The translations under genes and the position numbers were made by a program. A DNA stretch of 64,000 bases from Macrocybe gigantea (Eukaryota; Basidiomycota; Agaricomycetes; Agaricales; Callistosporiaceae). Numbering within the stretch: the first letter of the stretch is position 1; the number at the start of each line of letters is the position of its first letter. The notes beneath the pieces are model-generated. The model saw only the letters and a list, made by a program, of their open reading frames with translations. It was not told the origin of the DNA and searched no databases. This document shows positions 25,201 to 36,650 of this stretch, in pieces. The DNA lies in NCBI GenBank assembly GCA_011319805.1, contig SJRY01000120.1:186001-250000 (forward strand). Reading direction: 5' to 3'.

Positions 25201-28200
25201 TGTGCGGGACTCTCACCTGTCCGTCGAACTGTATGAAGACCGACTTCAAGGAGGACATATGGTATGAAACAGGGCGATGGTCCCCATGGCACAACTCGCA
25301 AAATCACAAGCGTCTTTGGCCCATCGATCATCGTCTCGCGTGTGAGAGCCAGTTTCAAACCTTCTTTCTGCATCCAAAGAAGGACAGGCGGAAAATAAAC
25401 AAACACATGTTTCGACGTCGAACGAAAAGGGTTGAAATTCGACCCTTCCGTCTCGATTGGCCTATCTTTTTCCGTTCTGGAGACTCTTTTTCCTTTGGAG
25501 CTGGTAATCTATAGTCGTTGGTCGAGCGGATTTGAAGGGCGATCGCTGCATGGAAGCAGATTTAGACCCGGTCTCGGCCCCGCTGGCGGGTGCCAATTCT
25601 GAGACACGAGCGGTGGTATTTACGTAGCATGCACGATCATGACAAAGCAGGACGGAATTGAGTCGGTTGAAAGTTCCAGAACATCCTCACGAAATTTCGT
25701 TTATTTCGTTTCTTTTTCGAGGGAATTTTCGGACACGAAAGATACAAGGGTGTTTGGACTCGACCAGTGGTCAGCAGGCTCTTTCCGCCGAATTTCTTTG
25801 CAAATTGAATGTTACCATGGTCCTGTCTGGCCACAACCTGGCCACGAAGGGTTCCCAGGGCCGAGAGTTCTGCATGGAGCGATAACACGATGGGACTCAG
25901 AACCAGGTAGGCCGATAGGTCGATAAGTTGTAATGTGCAGAAAGGGAGATGTTCACTGTCACCTTCCGGAAGAAGGCAGGTTCTCAATATGAATCCGACG
26001 TGACAGCGCACATCCCATATCTTGACCATTAGGGCTGGAAGCCCCAGATTTTCATGTCTTCGTTGATGAGATGATATCGCCCTGCGTCGTAAGAGAGCCC
26101 GAAGAACGGATATGAAGATAACAACGTGTGGTGACCAGTGACATTTGAGGAATTCATTCATCTTATCAAGGAAGGTGTCAGATACATTGGCAAGATAACG
26201 AATGGGGATTGAAAATAACTCTCGCCATATTTGAATAGCTCTGCAAAGCATCTGCATTGTGCATTCTCGAACAGGGAGCATTGCGTTGCGTAAGGCAGTA
26301 GACATCGGGCAGCAGGAAGGCCGAACGGTGCATACATCATCCATTGCCGGGTGCCAGTTGCGAGGGTTACGCTGGCTTGTGTATGACCAACCGGAGTACG
26401 TGCAAACTCTGAATCTGACCAATGCCACCAGTTGCAAGAAAGGGACAGAAGCCCTTCGTTGGAAGATGTTTGTTATACGTAAATGCTATCATTTGCAAAG
26501 AGAAATCCCGCAAACGGCCATGGCATCCAAGGCTAAGCACAAGCGACCTTCGCTAGCTTTACGGGGCTGCTGCCTGCCAGCTTGAGTTCGACTAAGCCTC
26601 CCCACACAGGCGATGCTTACTGCACTTCAACGGGATATACCGACATGAGAGGAGATCAAGGGACAGAACGCCATCGGAAATGCGTACATTGAACGGCAGT
26701 ACGGCTCAGATGACGTAGGCTCTTCCGAGGTGAATTTGGCGTTCCCTCAATCGCTGATGACCAACCATTCTAACTCGAGCGTTCGGCCGCCTCGGGTAAG
26801 AGCTGGGACTAGCAAGTTAGCCGGCCGACGAGGTTCTGTGATTGAGAAGATGGGCATCTCTTCGCCATGCGAAAGGTTGACCGTGTTAGGTCGCCTGCAG
26901 AGAAATTTGAGAGCATTCCTAATGGGTAAAGGCTCAAATCTTGGTGAGGATTGGTTCGTGAGATATCGGAGCGCGGGGTAGGTCATGCGTCAGGGCATCG
27001 CTCGATACTTCTTCGCGTCGACGATCGAAAGAAATCCAATGTGAACAATGCCAGAACCTCAAAAAGGTCCACCGGCCAAGGTATCATAAATGACGACTCT
27101 GAGAACTAACCCATTTGGCAAACCTTGGCAGCTCATCGGCGGGGTATGCCGAAGGACACCACGAAAGATGTCTGTTTAGAGTCGCTGTCACGCCAACGAG
27201 ACGCCGATGAGGAAGGGGAATCGAGTCGCACAGATTTTCGGTCCAGTTTGCCCGCGGAGGTTAGAAACGTGTGAGGACTACGGAAGCATCCTGGCCGAGG
27301 TGGAAGGACCAATAGAACATGGATATGATTAGTATATTTCTCGATTGCTCGGACACATACTTTGACTTCACACCGTATCATGTCCCACCCGGATTGCCCA
27401 CAACAATGGCTCGGTCTCATACACGCGTGGTATCTTTTTCAAGCACAACACAATAACGTGTCTATGAACTTGAACAAATCTGGCCCACAAGGCACATGCC
27501 GACACAGACCATATACAGAGTTCGAAGAATAACGCAATGAGCAATCATCAATGATACCTGGTTTTGTCGATCAAAGAAGCACATTATTAGTCATTCATTA
27601 ATCTCCCCAAACGAAAAAGTCGTCATAATGTCATTACAGCAATCACGAACCTTAATTTAAATCTTGTAACATGGAGCAATCCAGGATCCGGAATTCTGAG
27701 CGTCTGGTTCATCTTCAGAGTCATTTCTTAGTTTGAAGCGCGAATTAAGGGCAATAAGCAGTTGACTATTCATACATGTGGCGCTTGAGGGTGATAAGCA
27801 CCTGGATTCTGACCTGATTTTGAAAAACTATCCTTCGACACGGTACCCATCGAAGCTTCAAAAACGTGGACTAATAACACGCTCATGGCTCACCTTAACA
27901 TCAGGCTAGCACAGGCTTGGCGAATGCTTGTTGAAATTGTTTTCTACGTCTGTTGTGGTGAGCTTGGTGTGCACACAATGTCACTTGCCTTTCAGCCCTT
28001 CGCGGGAAGGGAAAAAGCTTGGGGCTATGAGGCATCTTCTCATAGAATCGATATGATCCGTGGGGAGCGCGCCTTAGACGGCGGAATTGATAACCTTGTC
28101 CATTTCACTTCTCCCGATAGCAAAGAAGCGGTGCAAGTGCAAGAGTTTCGGAGCAAACATAACATATATAGGCCCTTGCCTTCTAGAAAGACAATAAAGA

Positions 28201-28932
28201 ACAATTCACACAGCGTCGAAGCCACCTTTCACATGCGGGCATTGGATCGCAGACAGCAGAAGGGGAAATTGAGAGACCTAAGAGCCTAAAGGCGGTTACC
28301 GACTGCGCTGACGAAAGACTGGCCTGGTTTAAATATTGATCATAAGACCAAGATGTATAATTGCCGTTGTTTGTTCGTTCTTCTTTTCACAGGTAGGCCA
28401 ATGGATTCCTGGTGTCCGTGAGACGATAGACTGCGGAAGTTAAGGCGATGAACACAACGTTCACGACCTTGGCGGGGTTCGGTGGAAGCCAAGGTCACGT
28501 CAATGTTAACCCGTAAACATAGTACCGACGATAAACGGAGGACTTGGCCAGTCCGCGAATCAGCTCCAAACCTGAGGCGTGAAACATTGTCCGCTCTTCG
28601 AGTGCTTCTACTTTCGTGATAACAGTGAAATATCTGCACCATTCAAAGACTAGGTGATCGTCGCCCAATCTATGATATTATGGCCCCACATGACGCTGCT
28701 AGAATTCGCCATCGCCGAGATCGTGAGAAGACAGTGTCGGCTCAGGGCAGTTAGACTGATGAGGCTAGATGCGTCCAATGTCATTCAGGACCATATCAAG
28801 GGCAAAAAGGTCCGATAGGTCAAGCAAGACCCGGCACGGAGGCTCTTGAGGTTAACATCAGACAGAAGCTCCGCGACGGAAGTTATTGGAGTGTTAGCCT
28901 CGGCAGAAGGAGCGATTATGTTCCGCCGTACT

Positions 28933-28960
28933 TGCGTTCCAAGCGATGACTTGGAACGCA
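28933..28960. repeat. Perfect hairpin, 11-bp arms
   Basis: TGCGTTCCAAG at 28933-28943 and CTTGGAACGCA at 28950-28960 are exact reverse complements around a 6-nt loop. It lies in the gene-poor region with no T run after it, so a function is not evident. Confidence 0.6.
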
Positions 28961-29865
28961 TCAAAGAAGGTAGGGAGACTTGGTGCGCGGAGCTGGCAGC
29001 TCAATTCGAGGGAAGCTGCGGTCATTTGACCAGAAAGAAGTTGATATCAAGGTCGGAAGAAGACGTTGTCCGACTTGATTCCGAATTTGGCTGCAGAATT
29101 AAGAACCAGCGTTGAGAGAGGCAAACGCCCACCGGAGAGTAATTAGCGCGGCGAAGAGAATTTTCATGGACAAGGTACTGACATTGCCAAGTTATGCTCG
29201 AACCATCACAAGCCAGAAGTCCGCACAAGGCGCGCATGACGGAGAGACAATCTTGATGAATCAAACAGAGAGACAGCAACTCACCGTTGAAATTTTGGTC
29301 CTACGTGGTGAAACTGAAGTCAAAAAATGCGGATGTATGCTCCAACGGCCAACTGACTGCGATTCCAATTCGTACGCCACGCATTTGATATGGTGAAAGA
29401 ACGATTCTGAGTCGACGGTGATGCTCTACAGAACAGCGAAAAGAGATGCCACATCACGTAGAAGGGGATCAAGACGCGTTCAGATAACTGGAAACAAAAA
29501 GACTACGATGACGAATGATGAAGAAAGATGAGAGTAATGGACATCGTCGGTGTTTGGTCGAGTTTGGCTGATCCCTGCCATTAACCACGTGTTTGGTACG
29601 AAAAAAAAAAGCTTCCGTCGGGCAGCGCCAACCAACTCAGGGGCTCAACAACAAAAATTGATCTTTGCTCGCCGTTCTCCCCGTTGACCAGGAGATATTG
29701 GCACGAGCAAGCATCGCTGACGATATCTGAAAATCTTGCAGGAATCAAACGCGCTTCGGACGTGGTCATCTAAATTTGACTGGCTTTTACGAATTTCCAA
29801 CTTACGCAAACCTACCCCTGTCACGTTTTCGCTCCTATCCCTATTCCCCTCTGCATGATCATACC

Positions 29866-31224
29866 ATGGTGCTCGTCCACAAGCTGAAACGAATGGGGGG
29901 TATGAATGTTGAAGAGACGAGAGATGCGGAAGAGCACGACATGATTGACGAAGACAACGTGAGTGACATTCCCATTCTCAAAGAAAAAACTTTTCAATGG
30001 TGAAGACTTATCTCGAACGCCTCCCTCACCCAGGCACCGGAAGAGCAAAGGATAGCAGACGATTCTGCTCATCCTGAAGGACAATCTCAGCGCGCTGCGT
30101 CGCCCCCGCACCGCCCACTGACCCGCTCACAGACTGGCCATGCACCGAAGCGCAGACGCCGGCAACGCAGCCCGTCGCTCAGCCTCAGCCACCGACCAAG
30201 ACGCGCAAGCGGGCATCGTCCACCTCGGCTGGCAGCAGCCTGGCGCAGACCACTCGACGCTCACGGTCCGTGGTGCGCCCAGACGATGCAAAGTCGGTGG
30301 AAGGCAGCGCCTCTGACACCCTGACCTCTGCTTCGCACTCGCAGCGCACGGAATCGGACGACGCCACAGCGGTTGGAGACGCCCCTTCTTCTGCACACAC
30401 GAAGCTCACGTTCGTCGAGACATCCTCATCCGCGATTGGCAGCCTGTACGAACGGCGTGGTCCGCGTGCGCGCGCCGCTCTACCTGTGCCGTCCCGAATT
30501 GACAAAGAAGAGTCGTGGGAGGAGGGTGCCGACGAAAGTGGCAGACGAGGACGAGGAGAAGGGCGATCAAAAGGGGAAGAGGATCTACGTCTGCAAGGTG
30601 GAGAATTGTGGCAAGTGCTTCCATCGGGGCGAACATCTGAAGCGGCATATCCGGTCGATCCATACGCATGAAAAGCGTGAGTCTCTTTCTATCCCCTTTT
30701 TCGATCTCGCGTTTTCACAAACGGTGCATGAAACAGCGTTCAAATGCACACATCCCGCATGCGACAAGCGTTTCAACAGACACGACAACCTATTGCAACA
30801 CCTTCGCGTGCACAAGCAGAACAAGATCAAACCTAAAAGTGCCGACGCATCTCACTCCGACTCGGAGGACCGTCCCCCTTCCCCACACCAAGACCAAGCG
30901 CCGCGCCAGGACGCCTCCCCCAGGCGCTCGCACTCCCAGCCGCATCACAACCCCGACGCTCACCACCACGCCCCTCGCGCCACGCACGTGCAGACGTCCC
31001 CAGTCGTCTATTCACAACCACCACACCAGCCATATGGCGGGACCTCGTTGCACAACACGCGCGTCGCGTTCTACCACCAGACGTCGTACGCGCACCCGTC
31101 GTCGTCCTTCTTCACCTTCCCGGCATCGTACGACGCGTCCAGCTCGCCCAGCTTCGCCACGAACATGGCCGTCTCCTCCCTGCGCACAGAGATACCCGCG
31201 TCTCCGCAGGTCTCACGAATATAG
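29866..31224 (+). CDS. C2H2 zinc finger transcription factor, paralogue (two frame breaks)
   Basis: Second two-finger C2H2 regulator of the window. Exon 1 begins MVLVHKLKRMGGMNVEE and ends at GAC AAC before GTGAGT. The next exon runs APEEQRIADDSAHPEGQ, TPATQPVAQPQPPTKTRK and VVRPDDAKSVEGSASDTL. It reaches LTKKSRGRRVPT and finger 1 (YVCKVENCGKCFHRGEHLKR, HIRSIHTHEK). After an intron, finger 2 reads FKCTHPACDKRFNRHDNLLQ, HLRVHKQNK. A His/Pro/Ser-rich tail ends QVSRI. The frame changes near 30149-30160 (one base missing) and 30492-30500 (one base extra, or two missing). The basic motif and the GEHLKRH-SIHT-EK core are shared with the gene at 18.8-21.5 kb, so the two are probably old duplicates. 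DNA targets are unknown. Confidence 0.8.
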
Positions 31225-32338
31225 CAGGGACCTGATCAGCGGCGTCGCCGAGTCGCGTTGATCGCCGTTGCTCGCGCTGGCCCTTGTCTTTTTCTTCCCT
31301 TTTCCGAACTCCTTGGCTTTTGATTATCATTTCCCCTTCCTTCATTTTCATTTCATTTTCATTCACTCTGCTTTCGGAAGGTTTTTTTTTTTCAATGCTT
31401 CTCGTCAAATCCCGGTCAGGTTCAATGGGGGAAAAAAAGGAACATCATAACCCACAGCTGTTCTCCCCGATCGTCTTCTTCATTATGCTCTCGATATCAA
31501 CACGGGCCCGCCCGAACCTTCCCTCTCCACGACACCCCTTCAACGCATTACGTGTCCAGTCCCTTGCTCCTCTTCCGTCGACCTTAGCTTACCCGAAACG
31601 CAAAACAGAGAAAGAGGCTCCTTTCCCCTCTTCTTACCCTCCAACAAACACAACTCAGCCCTGTTCCTCGCTTTGCCTCCCGTGGCTCGCGCTGCGATCG
31701 AATCGGAAGCGGAGAGGAAAAAAAGGGGCGGGGAAAGAAGTTGTCCGCTTTCTCCTAATTCACATACATTTCATACAGCACTTGTGTACTGACGCATGAC
31801 CTGTAGTCATAAACCTTTTTCTTCCCATTCTTTCCAATTCTTTCTTCTTTCTCGGTTCCTGTATCGTTCGTAACCTGGGATTAATGATCAACTAGAGAAT
31901 TATGTGTTCCAACTGCTCTCCTATGTTACATATTAGAAGGGGTATAATTGTTTGGAAAGTATGCATGGCGAAAAAGGCGGAATAGGACGAGCTGTGAACC
32001 TGGAGACAACAAAAAAAACGGCCCTGGGATTTCAAAACAGAGAGGAAAAAGGAAGCAAGGGTTTCAACTAGGCGTTGCTTCGGACCATTATGGTTAGCCA
32101 ACGTCTGGGGCGCAGAACGTTGCACGGATTGCACGGACCTGGCGAGAGGCAACGCGATCAGGATCTGCGTAAGCGACCCGACGACGATCTCGAAACGTCT
32201 TGCTCTCCACGTGTGGCATCCCTGAGCTGTTCACGGTGCCTTACCATCTAGACCAGCAGCAGAGAAAAACAACGCAAAAATCAGGAAATGAAACCACGGA
32301 AGAAAGAGTCTACGCAGCCAGACCCCTCACCTTTTCGT
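31225..32338. other. Convergent intergenic region, T-rich
   Basis: Strongly pyrimidine-rich on the plus strand just after the C2H2 stop, as expected for a 3' UTR. A 171-codon open stretch at 31284-31799 is low complexity and lacks an ATG start. No gene is supported. Confidence 0.5.
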
Positions 32339-33767
32339 TTACAGCAACGACGGATCAAGCAGGTTCCGATCGACGCTGTTGAGCTGGAACAGCGCAACGT
32401 AGCCTTCTTTGAAGGCCCGCCGTATCGCGCGCGTGTTGTGCGCAGAGCGGGCAATGTCATTCTCTGGTAGGATAAGCATCAATACGTGCAAGAATGTAAG
32501 AATGAAAAGGAAAGAAAACAAACCTGGGTGAATCAAGCACTGTATCGAGAGACGATCAGGCTGCTTTGGGTCCCACCAAGGCGACAACATCTTGTCGAGG
32601 ACCTGCCCCTCCGCAACAGAGATGTACCATTCATCATAGCGGAACTGGAGTCCGTAGTATTGCATGAAATCAACGAGAAGATATCCTAGAGACTCGCTCT
32701 CCATGGGTGCGGAGAGGTAGTCTTGCGGTCTCTTACCCGGATTGACCTGTGTCGATTAGCTGCTTGTTGTAGTGTCCGAAGCAATGAAGAGAAAGGTTTC
32801 AATCTGACCTGCAGGAAGCTGGCACAGAGACAAAAGACGGCGTAGCTTCCTAGTCCACCCTGGGACGCGTCGTTCAGGCGGCGCTGCAGCAGAAAGGCCT
32901 TGATGAGGAGGACGAGGGGCTTGAGCGCTGGCATCGCTTCAAGGAATTGTTTTATCACATCAATTATATCCACACCGTCCATGTTGTTAATCCCAAGGTC
33001 GACATGCAACGAACCTGTGCGCATATGACGGTCGTAAAATTATTTTTTTAGCGCGGGAGGGGCAAAGGAAGCAGCGCAGACGCACCGTACTCTGGATACG
33101 TCACGAAATCCAATATAGGAACGCGTGCTCGGTGGATGACTCGCACCTGGTTCGTGAGTTCGGAGGAACGAAGCAACCCAGCGAGCTGAAAGAGCCCTTT
33201 CTTCGTGTTCTGGATCGGGGCGCTGACAGCGAGGTCGACATCACTTGATATAGGCACGCAACAAGGCCAATTGGTCTACGGCAAGACGGGCAGGAAGAGA
33301 CAAGAAAACGCGCTTGCCTTGTGGGGAGACAGAGTCCCGTCGCGCTGCTTCCAAAGACGTGCACCTGTGCACCTGGATGCCACCCATCGACGACGGACTG
33401 CACGCGCTCCGCTATGGCGCGGCGAACGCGCGTTTCTGCCGGGGTAGGCTGCATGTATGCGACGAACGCCACGATCTCGTGGTGCAGCCTGTGCAAACGA
33501 ACGCGTCCGGCCAGCGGAGGTGAGACGCGGGTCGCCTACCTCAGAACACAGCCTGAAAAAGACATACCGCTGCTCCATCGTCGGATAGTCGCGTTCTGGC
33601 ATCGAGTCCGTCCACGGCGTGAGGACGTGCGCTTCAGAATAGACTGGCAAAGGCGGAAGCGGCGGTAGAGGCAAGGTCGGCTGAGGCGGCGGCGGATGCA
33701 TAGCCGTCCGATACGATTGCGCATCCGTCTGTGGTTGGTAAGACCGCGGCCGTCTCGTCCAGCTCAT
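32339..33767 (-). CDS. TRF4: Trf4/Cid14-type non-canonical poly(A) RNA polymerase
   Basis: Predicted catalytic subunit of a TRAMP-like complex that adds short poly(A) tails to nuclear RNAs for exosome decay. After a Pro-rich N-terminus (MSWTRRPRSYQPQT, then PPPPQPTLPLPPLPPLP), the core reads LHHEIVAFVAYMQPTPAETR, VHVFGSSATGLCLPT and SDVDLAV, giving the nucleotidyltransferase GS and DxD residues. The third acidic residue is in GSLHVDLGINN. LKPLVLLIKAFLLQRRLND and GGLGSYAVFCL are the family central domain, and the PAP-associated part includes YLLVDFMQYYG and ALFQLNS. One intron (33244-33317) uses a GC donor between LPT and SDVDL. The protein ends DRNLLDPSLL, shorter than many Trf4 proteins, with no basic C-terminal tail seen. 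Confidence 0.88.
33244..33317 (-). other. GC-AG intron in TRF4-like gene
   Basis: 74-nt intron with donor ACAAG/GCAAGC and acceptor ATCAAG/TGAT. Splicing makes the catalytic GLCLPT-SDVDL run continuous, which no GT donor nearby achieves. Confidence 0.8.
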
Positions 33768-34394
33768 ATTTCTGTTCGGAAAGCTCCTGCGACGCTCGCC
33801 GGAAGGAAAAGGGGCGGTCCCGGGCCCCGCTCGAACGCGTTTTTATCGTGCCCGCCTCCCTCGCTGAGCGGAGGTGCACCGCGCCGCTGGCTGCTGCGGG
33901 CATCGCGATCTGCAATTGACCACGAGCGTTCTTTCATGGAAGTAGGTTATGCTTTTTTTTCTTTTTGTCTTTCTTTCCGCGGCTTCGGGGTCGAGTAGCA
34001 ACTGCGGCGTTGTAGTGGTTGTGTGCATGTAAGCGGGAGCGGGATTCTCTGTATGGTAGATTGTAATGATTTGCGTATGTGTGCGTGACTCGGAAGTGAT
34101 CGACGCGTTCGCGTGCAGTGCTATGTAATTTCTTCTTCTCGTCTGTTTCGCCGACTACAGTATCACAGTAATGACAGACATAAACCAGAAAACGAGAGAT
34201 GGATTCGAGGAAGATAAAGCTTTAAAGACTCATTGCATGTACCGGCGTTTTACGCATGCTGTTCCCTTCAGATGTGCCTGTAACGCCACATCAGACTGAA
34301 TTGTCGCGAGGCTGCCTGACATCATCACTTCTCCATAAAAGTCAACTCTATCTACTAGCTCGTGACCTCGAACACTCTCCAAGACTCTCTGGAC
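33768..34394. promoter_or_regulatory. Divergent intergenic region
   Basis: Promoter side of the TRF4-like gene (-) and the small protein gene (+). A T-rich tract at 33952-33975 is the only notable feature. Confidence 0.45.
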
Positions 34395-34971
34395 ATGGAT
34401 CAAAACTTTGCTGCGATGCACCCACCTGCAGGTAAGCCACTCCAAAAAAAAAAAAAAAACCAAAAAACACTTATCCAAATCCCAACCTAACAACAACCAA
34501 AAAAAAAAAAAAAAAAAGTCAAAGTAGGCGGCCGTCGTATGTCCGTCTCGTCCAGACACCGCCACCACCCAGAGCCGTACGTCCCAACATAGCTCCAGCC
34601 TAACGCTCCCCACGCCCACGTCTCCTTCTAAAAGCGAGCCAGCTCCAGCCGCGGACGCAGCGGCTGTCGGTGCGGAATCCCCCGCCGCAGACTACCCGCG
34701 CCCCACTGCGCCGGGGCCTGGCAACGAACAAGCTCACCCCCACCACGAGCCGCAGCACCAGCACCAGCACCAGCAGCAACAGAACGAGGAAGAAGCGCCG
34801 CCCAAGAAGGACAGGAAGCACCCGTACCCCGAGGCCGAGCGGAAGCTCGCAGAGTTTGCGCAGCGCAAACTCGAGAACCAGCGTCCGCTTCGGGACTTGC
34901 AGGCTGGGTACAAGGGCTTTGGCGCCAGCGGCAGGATCGCCCAGCCTGCTGGGAGGGGATTCAACATTTGA
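34395..34971 (+). CDS. Small unknown Pro/Gln/His-rich protein
   Basis: Two exons, 34395-34431 and 34556-34971, give 150 residues. The start is MDQNFAAMHPPA. The middle is low complexity (Ser/Thr/Pro, then HHEPQHQHQHQQQQNEEE). The C-terminal 55 residues are the part most likely to be structured: KHPYPEAERKLAEFAQRKLE then NQRPLRDLQAGYKGFGASGR and a Gly-rich end. I do not recognise a family. The frame is open through the join and the splice sites are canonical (GTAAGC, TCCAG), so the gene is probably real. Its 124-nt intron holds two long A tracts. Confidence 0.6.
34444..34517 (+). repeat. Twin poly(A) tracts inside an intron
   Basis: 16 As at 34444-34459 and 19 As at 34499-34517, separated by a C/A-rich stretch, within the intron of the small Pro/Gln/His-rich gene. 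Confidence 0.85.
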
Positions 34972-35219
34972 TAAAGCTCTCTAATCACCCTTTCGCCTGC
35001 CTCTCGTCGGGATCCCCGTGTAACACTAATCGCCCTGTACACTAGTTTTCTCATCGACTTGCTTCTGTTGTAGTTGTACCATCTGCTTGTACTTTTAAGT
35101 CTAATCACATCATTCCGTCCTCATTTTTTGGCATGTTTCATGTTTTATCATAGCAGTGCCATATACATGGGAGAGTAACGAATCATGACAAAAACAACCA
35201 AGGTGCGTATGAATGGATT

Positions 35220-36238
35220 TTAAGCCTCGAGCCCTTCTGCTGCAATCTTGGCCTTTTTGCCCCTCAGCTTCTTCCCTGGTGTGGGCTTGGGCTCCTTTTG
35301 GGCGGCAATGAGGGCGGAAACACGAGCGAGGGCGGCCTGCAAGTTTTGATTCGTTAGTAAAAGCTCTTCCGCAAATGAAATAAAAACGGGAAGAAAAGGA
35401 AAAAGAAAAATAACGAAAAACATCAAATAATGTCATCGCCAAAGAGTCGGATCCTCCGCGGTGTGCAACGAACGGGGCCCGATAGCGACATGGCGAGGTG
35501 GCCCGCCGGGGTTTGATCGGCCCCATACGAGCAAGGGGTCTCTCTTGCAAACATGTCCACGCCCGACCTTCCTGTTAATCAATCCGGTGGGTTCTAACGA
35601 GAATGCGTCCGATTGTGTGGGGAGGAAAAGTAGGAAAAAAAAAAGAGATACCAAGAACCAAAAAATTAAACGAGATGGGAACTGACGGTGCGCAGGTCGG
35701 GCCTGTATCCGCGCTTCGCCGTGCTGCGAGCAACGACGCCAAGCGCCCGGCGCGTGCCAGAACGAGGGCGGATCGTCGATCGTGCGTATGCCTTGGACAC
35801 CGCCGTCGGCGCCACCTTGGTCTTGCGCGTCACGAGCTGGATCCCCGCTGGCGAATCAGCAATATGGATCGTCTGTGGGCCAAGTCGTACAATCATCAGT
35901 CCAGATCCAATTCAAAAAAACCCAACCGGGACGCGGGGTGTGCTCACCTTGTCGTTTGCCAGCCCGGAGAACTTGTGCGAGTGCAGGTTGCGGAGGTTGC
36001 CCTAACGACGACTTCATCTCTCAGTAAAACAGAAAAACGCCAGCCTCCCGCTCTAGTCAGAGAAATGCTCGTACGGGTTCTCTCGAGAACACGGGTCCCT
36101 CAGGGAGCCGCTTCACGATGAAGGCATTGCTTTTCTGACAGCACAAACGGGATCGCCCTGGCTCAACGACGATGATGACGGAGAAGATGGAGAGGATGTA
36201 CACACGCGAAGAAGGAGCCACTGCAAGTCTGCGGACAT
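35220..36238 (-). CDS. RPL28: 60S ribosomal protein eL28
   Basis: Cytosolic large-subunit ribosomal protein found in most eukaryotes but absent from S. cerevisiae. Five exons (36206-36238, 36075-36134, 35948-36001, 35687-35872, 35220-35336) total 450 nt, or 149 residues, in one frame. Sequence: MSADLQWLLLR, KSNAFIVKRLPEGPVFSREP, GNLRNLHSHKFSGLANDK, TIHIADSPAGIQLVTRKTKV, RSTIRPRSGTRRALGVV, STAKRGYRPDLR, AALARVSALIAAQKEPKPTP and the basic end GKKLRGKKAKIAAEGLEA. The SDLQWLLLR start and NLHSHKFSGLAN block are the family hallmarks. The last intron (35337-35686, 350 nt) is much longer than any other in the gene and contains a strong hairpin. Confidence 0.95.
35474..35524. other. GC-rich hairpin in the long RPL28 intron
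   Basis: GGGGCCCGAT (35474-35483) pairs with ATCGGCCCC (35516-35524), one base bulged, and an inner GGCG/CGCC can also pair. Ribosomal protein introns often host snoRNAs, but I could not identify convincing C/D or H/ACA boxes. Confidence 0.4.
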
Positions 36239-36650
36239 GTTTAAGACAAGAGATAGATGATACGTGATTTCTGAACACTCTTTTCCTGCTCGACAAACGT
36301 TGTTCGGGACCAATCGTGGGACGGGTGGCTTGGCAGAACTGTACAGTTTTGGCTGTTGGGTTGAGAGGATGTTGCCAAATAACGCGGTGATTAAGCGCGT
36401 GAAACGTCAAACGCGTCATACCGACCGGCAAGAGCAAGTATACACCTGACCGATTTTCACATGCTTTGAATCATGTCCGACTTTTTTTTTTTTCACATCC
36501 AACGCCATGCTTGCTCATTTGCCGTGACCTTCTCTGCCAAAGCCGTGAGACAAGAGCGTAACAAGAAAACCCATTTCATTGCAATACAACAGCCTGCTTT
36601 TGTCCGAAATGAAAAAGAGAAGAGAAAAAGAATGAGACAGTCCGTGGGGA
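36239..36650. other. Intergenic region upstream of RPL28
   Basis: Promoter side of RPL28 and 3' flank of the secreted protein gene (both minus strand). No gene is seen. Confidence 0.45.

Larger units (their letters stand above)
21543..29865. promoter_or_regulatory. 8.3-kb region between head-to-head C2H2 genes
   Basis: Both C2H2 paralogues face away from this stretch, so it holds both promoters and perhaps long leaders. I find no recognisable protein domain, tRNA or rRNA, and no long terminal repeats. It has one 69-codon frame (22059-22268), a perfect hairpin (28933-28960) and scattered short frames without domain signal. Long upstream regions are common for developmental regulators; whether this applies here is inference. 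Confidence 0.45.

Noticed and set aside
31284..31799. Plus-strand frame of 171 codons
   Set aside because: A T-rich 3' flank of the C2H2 gene with no ATG start and low-complexity composition.
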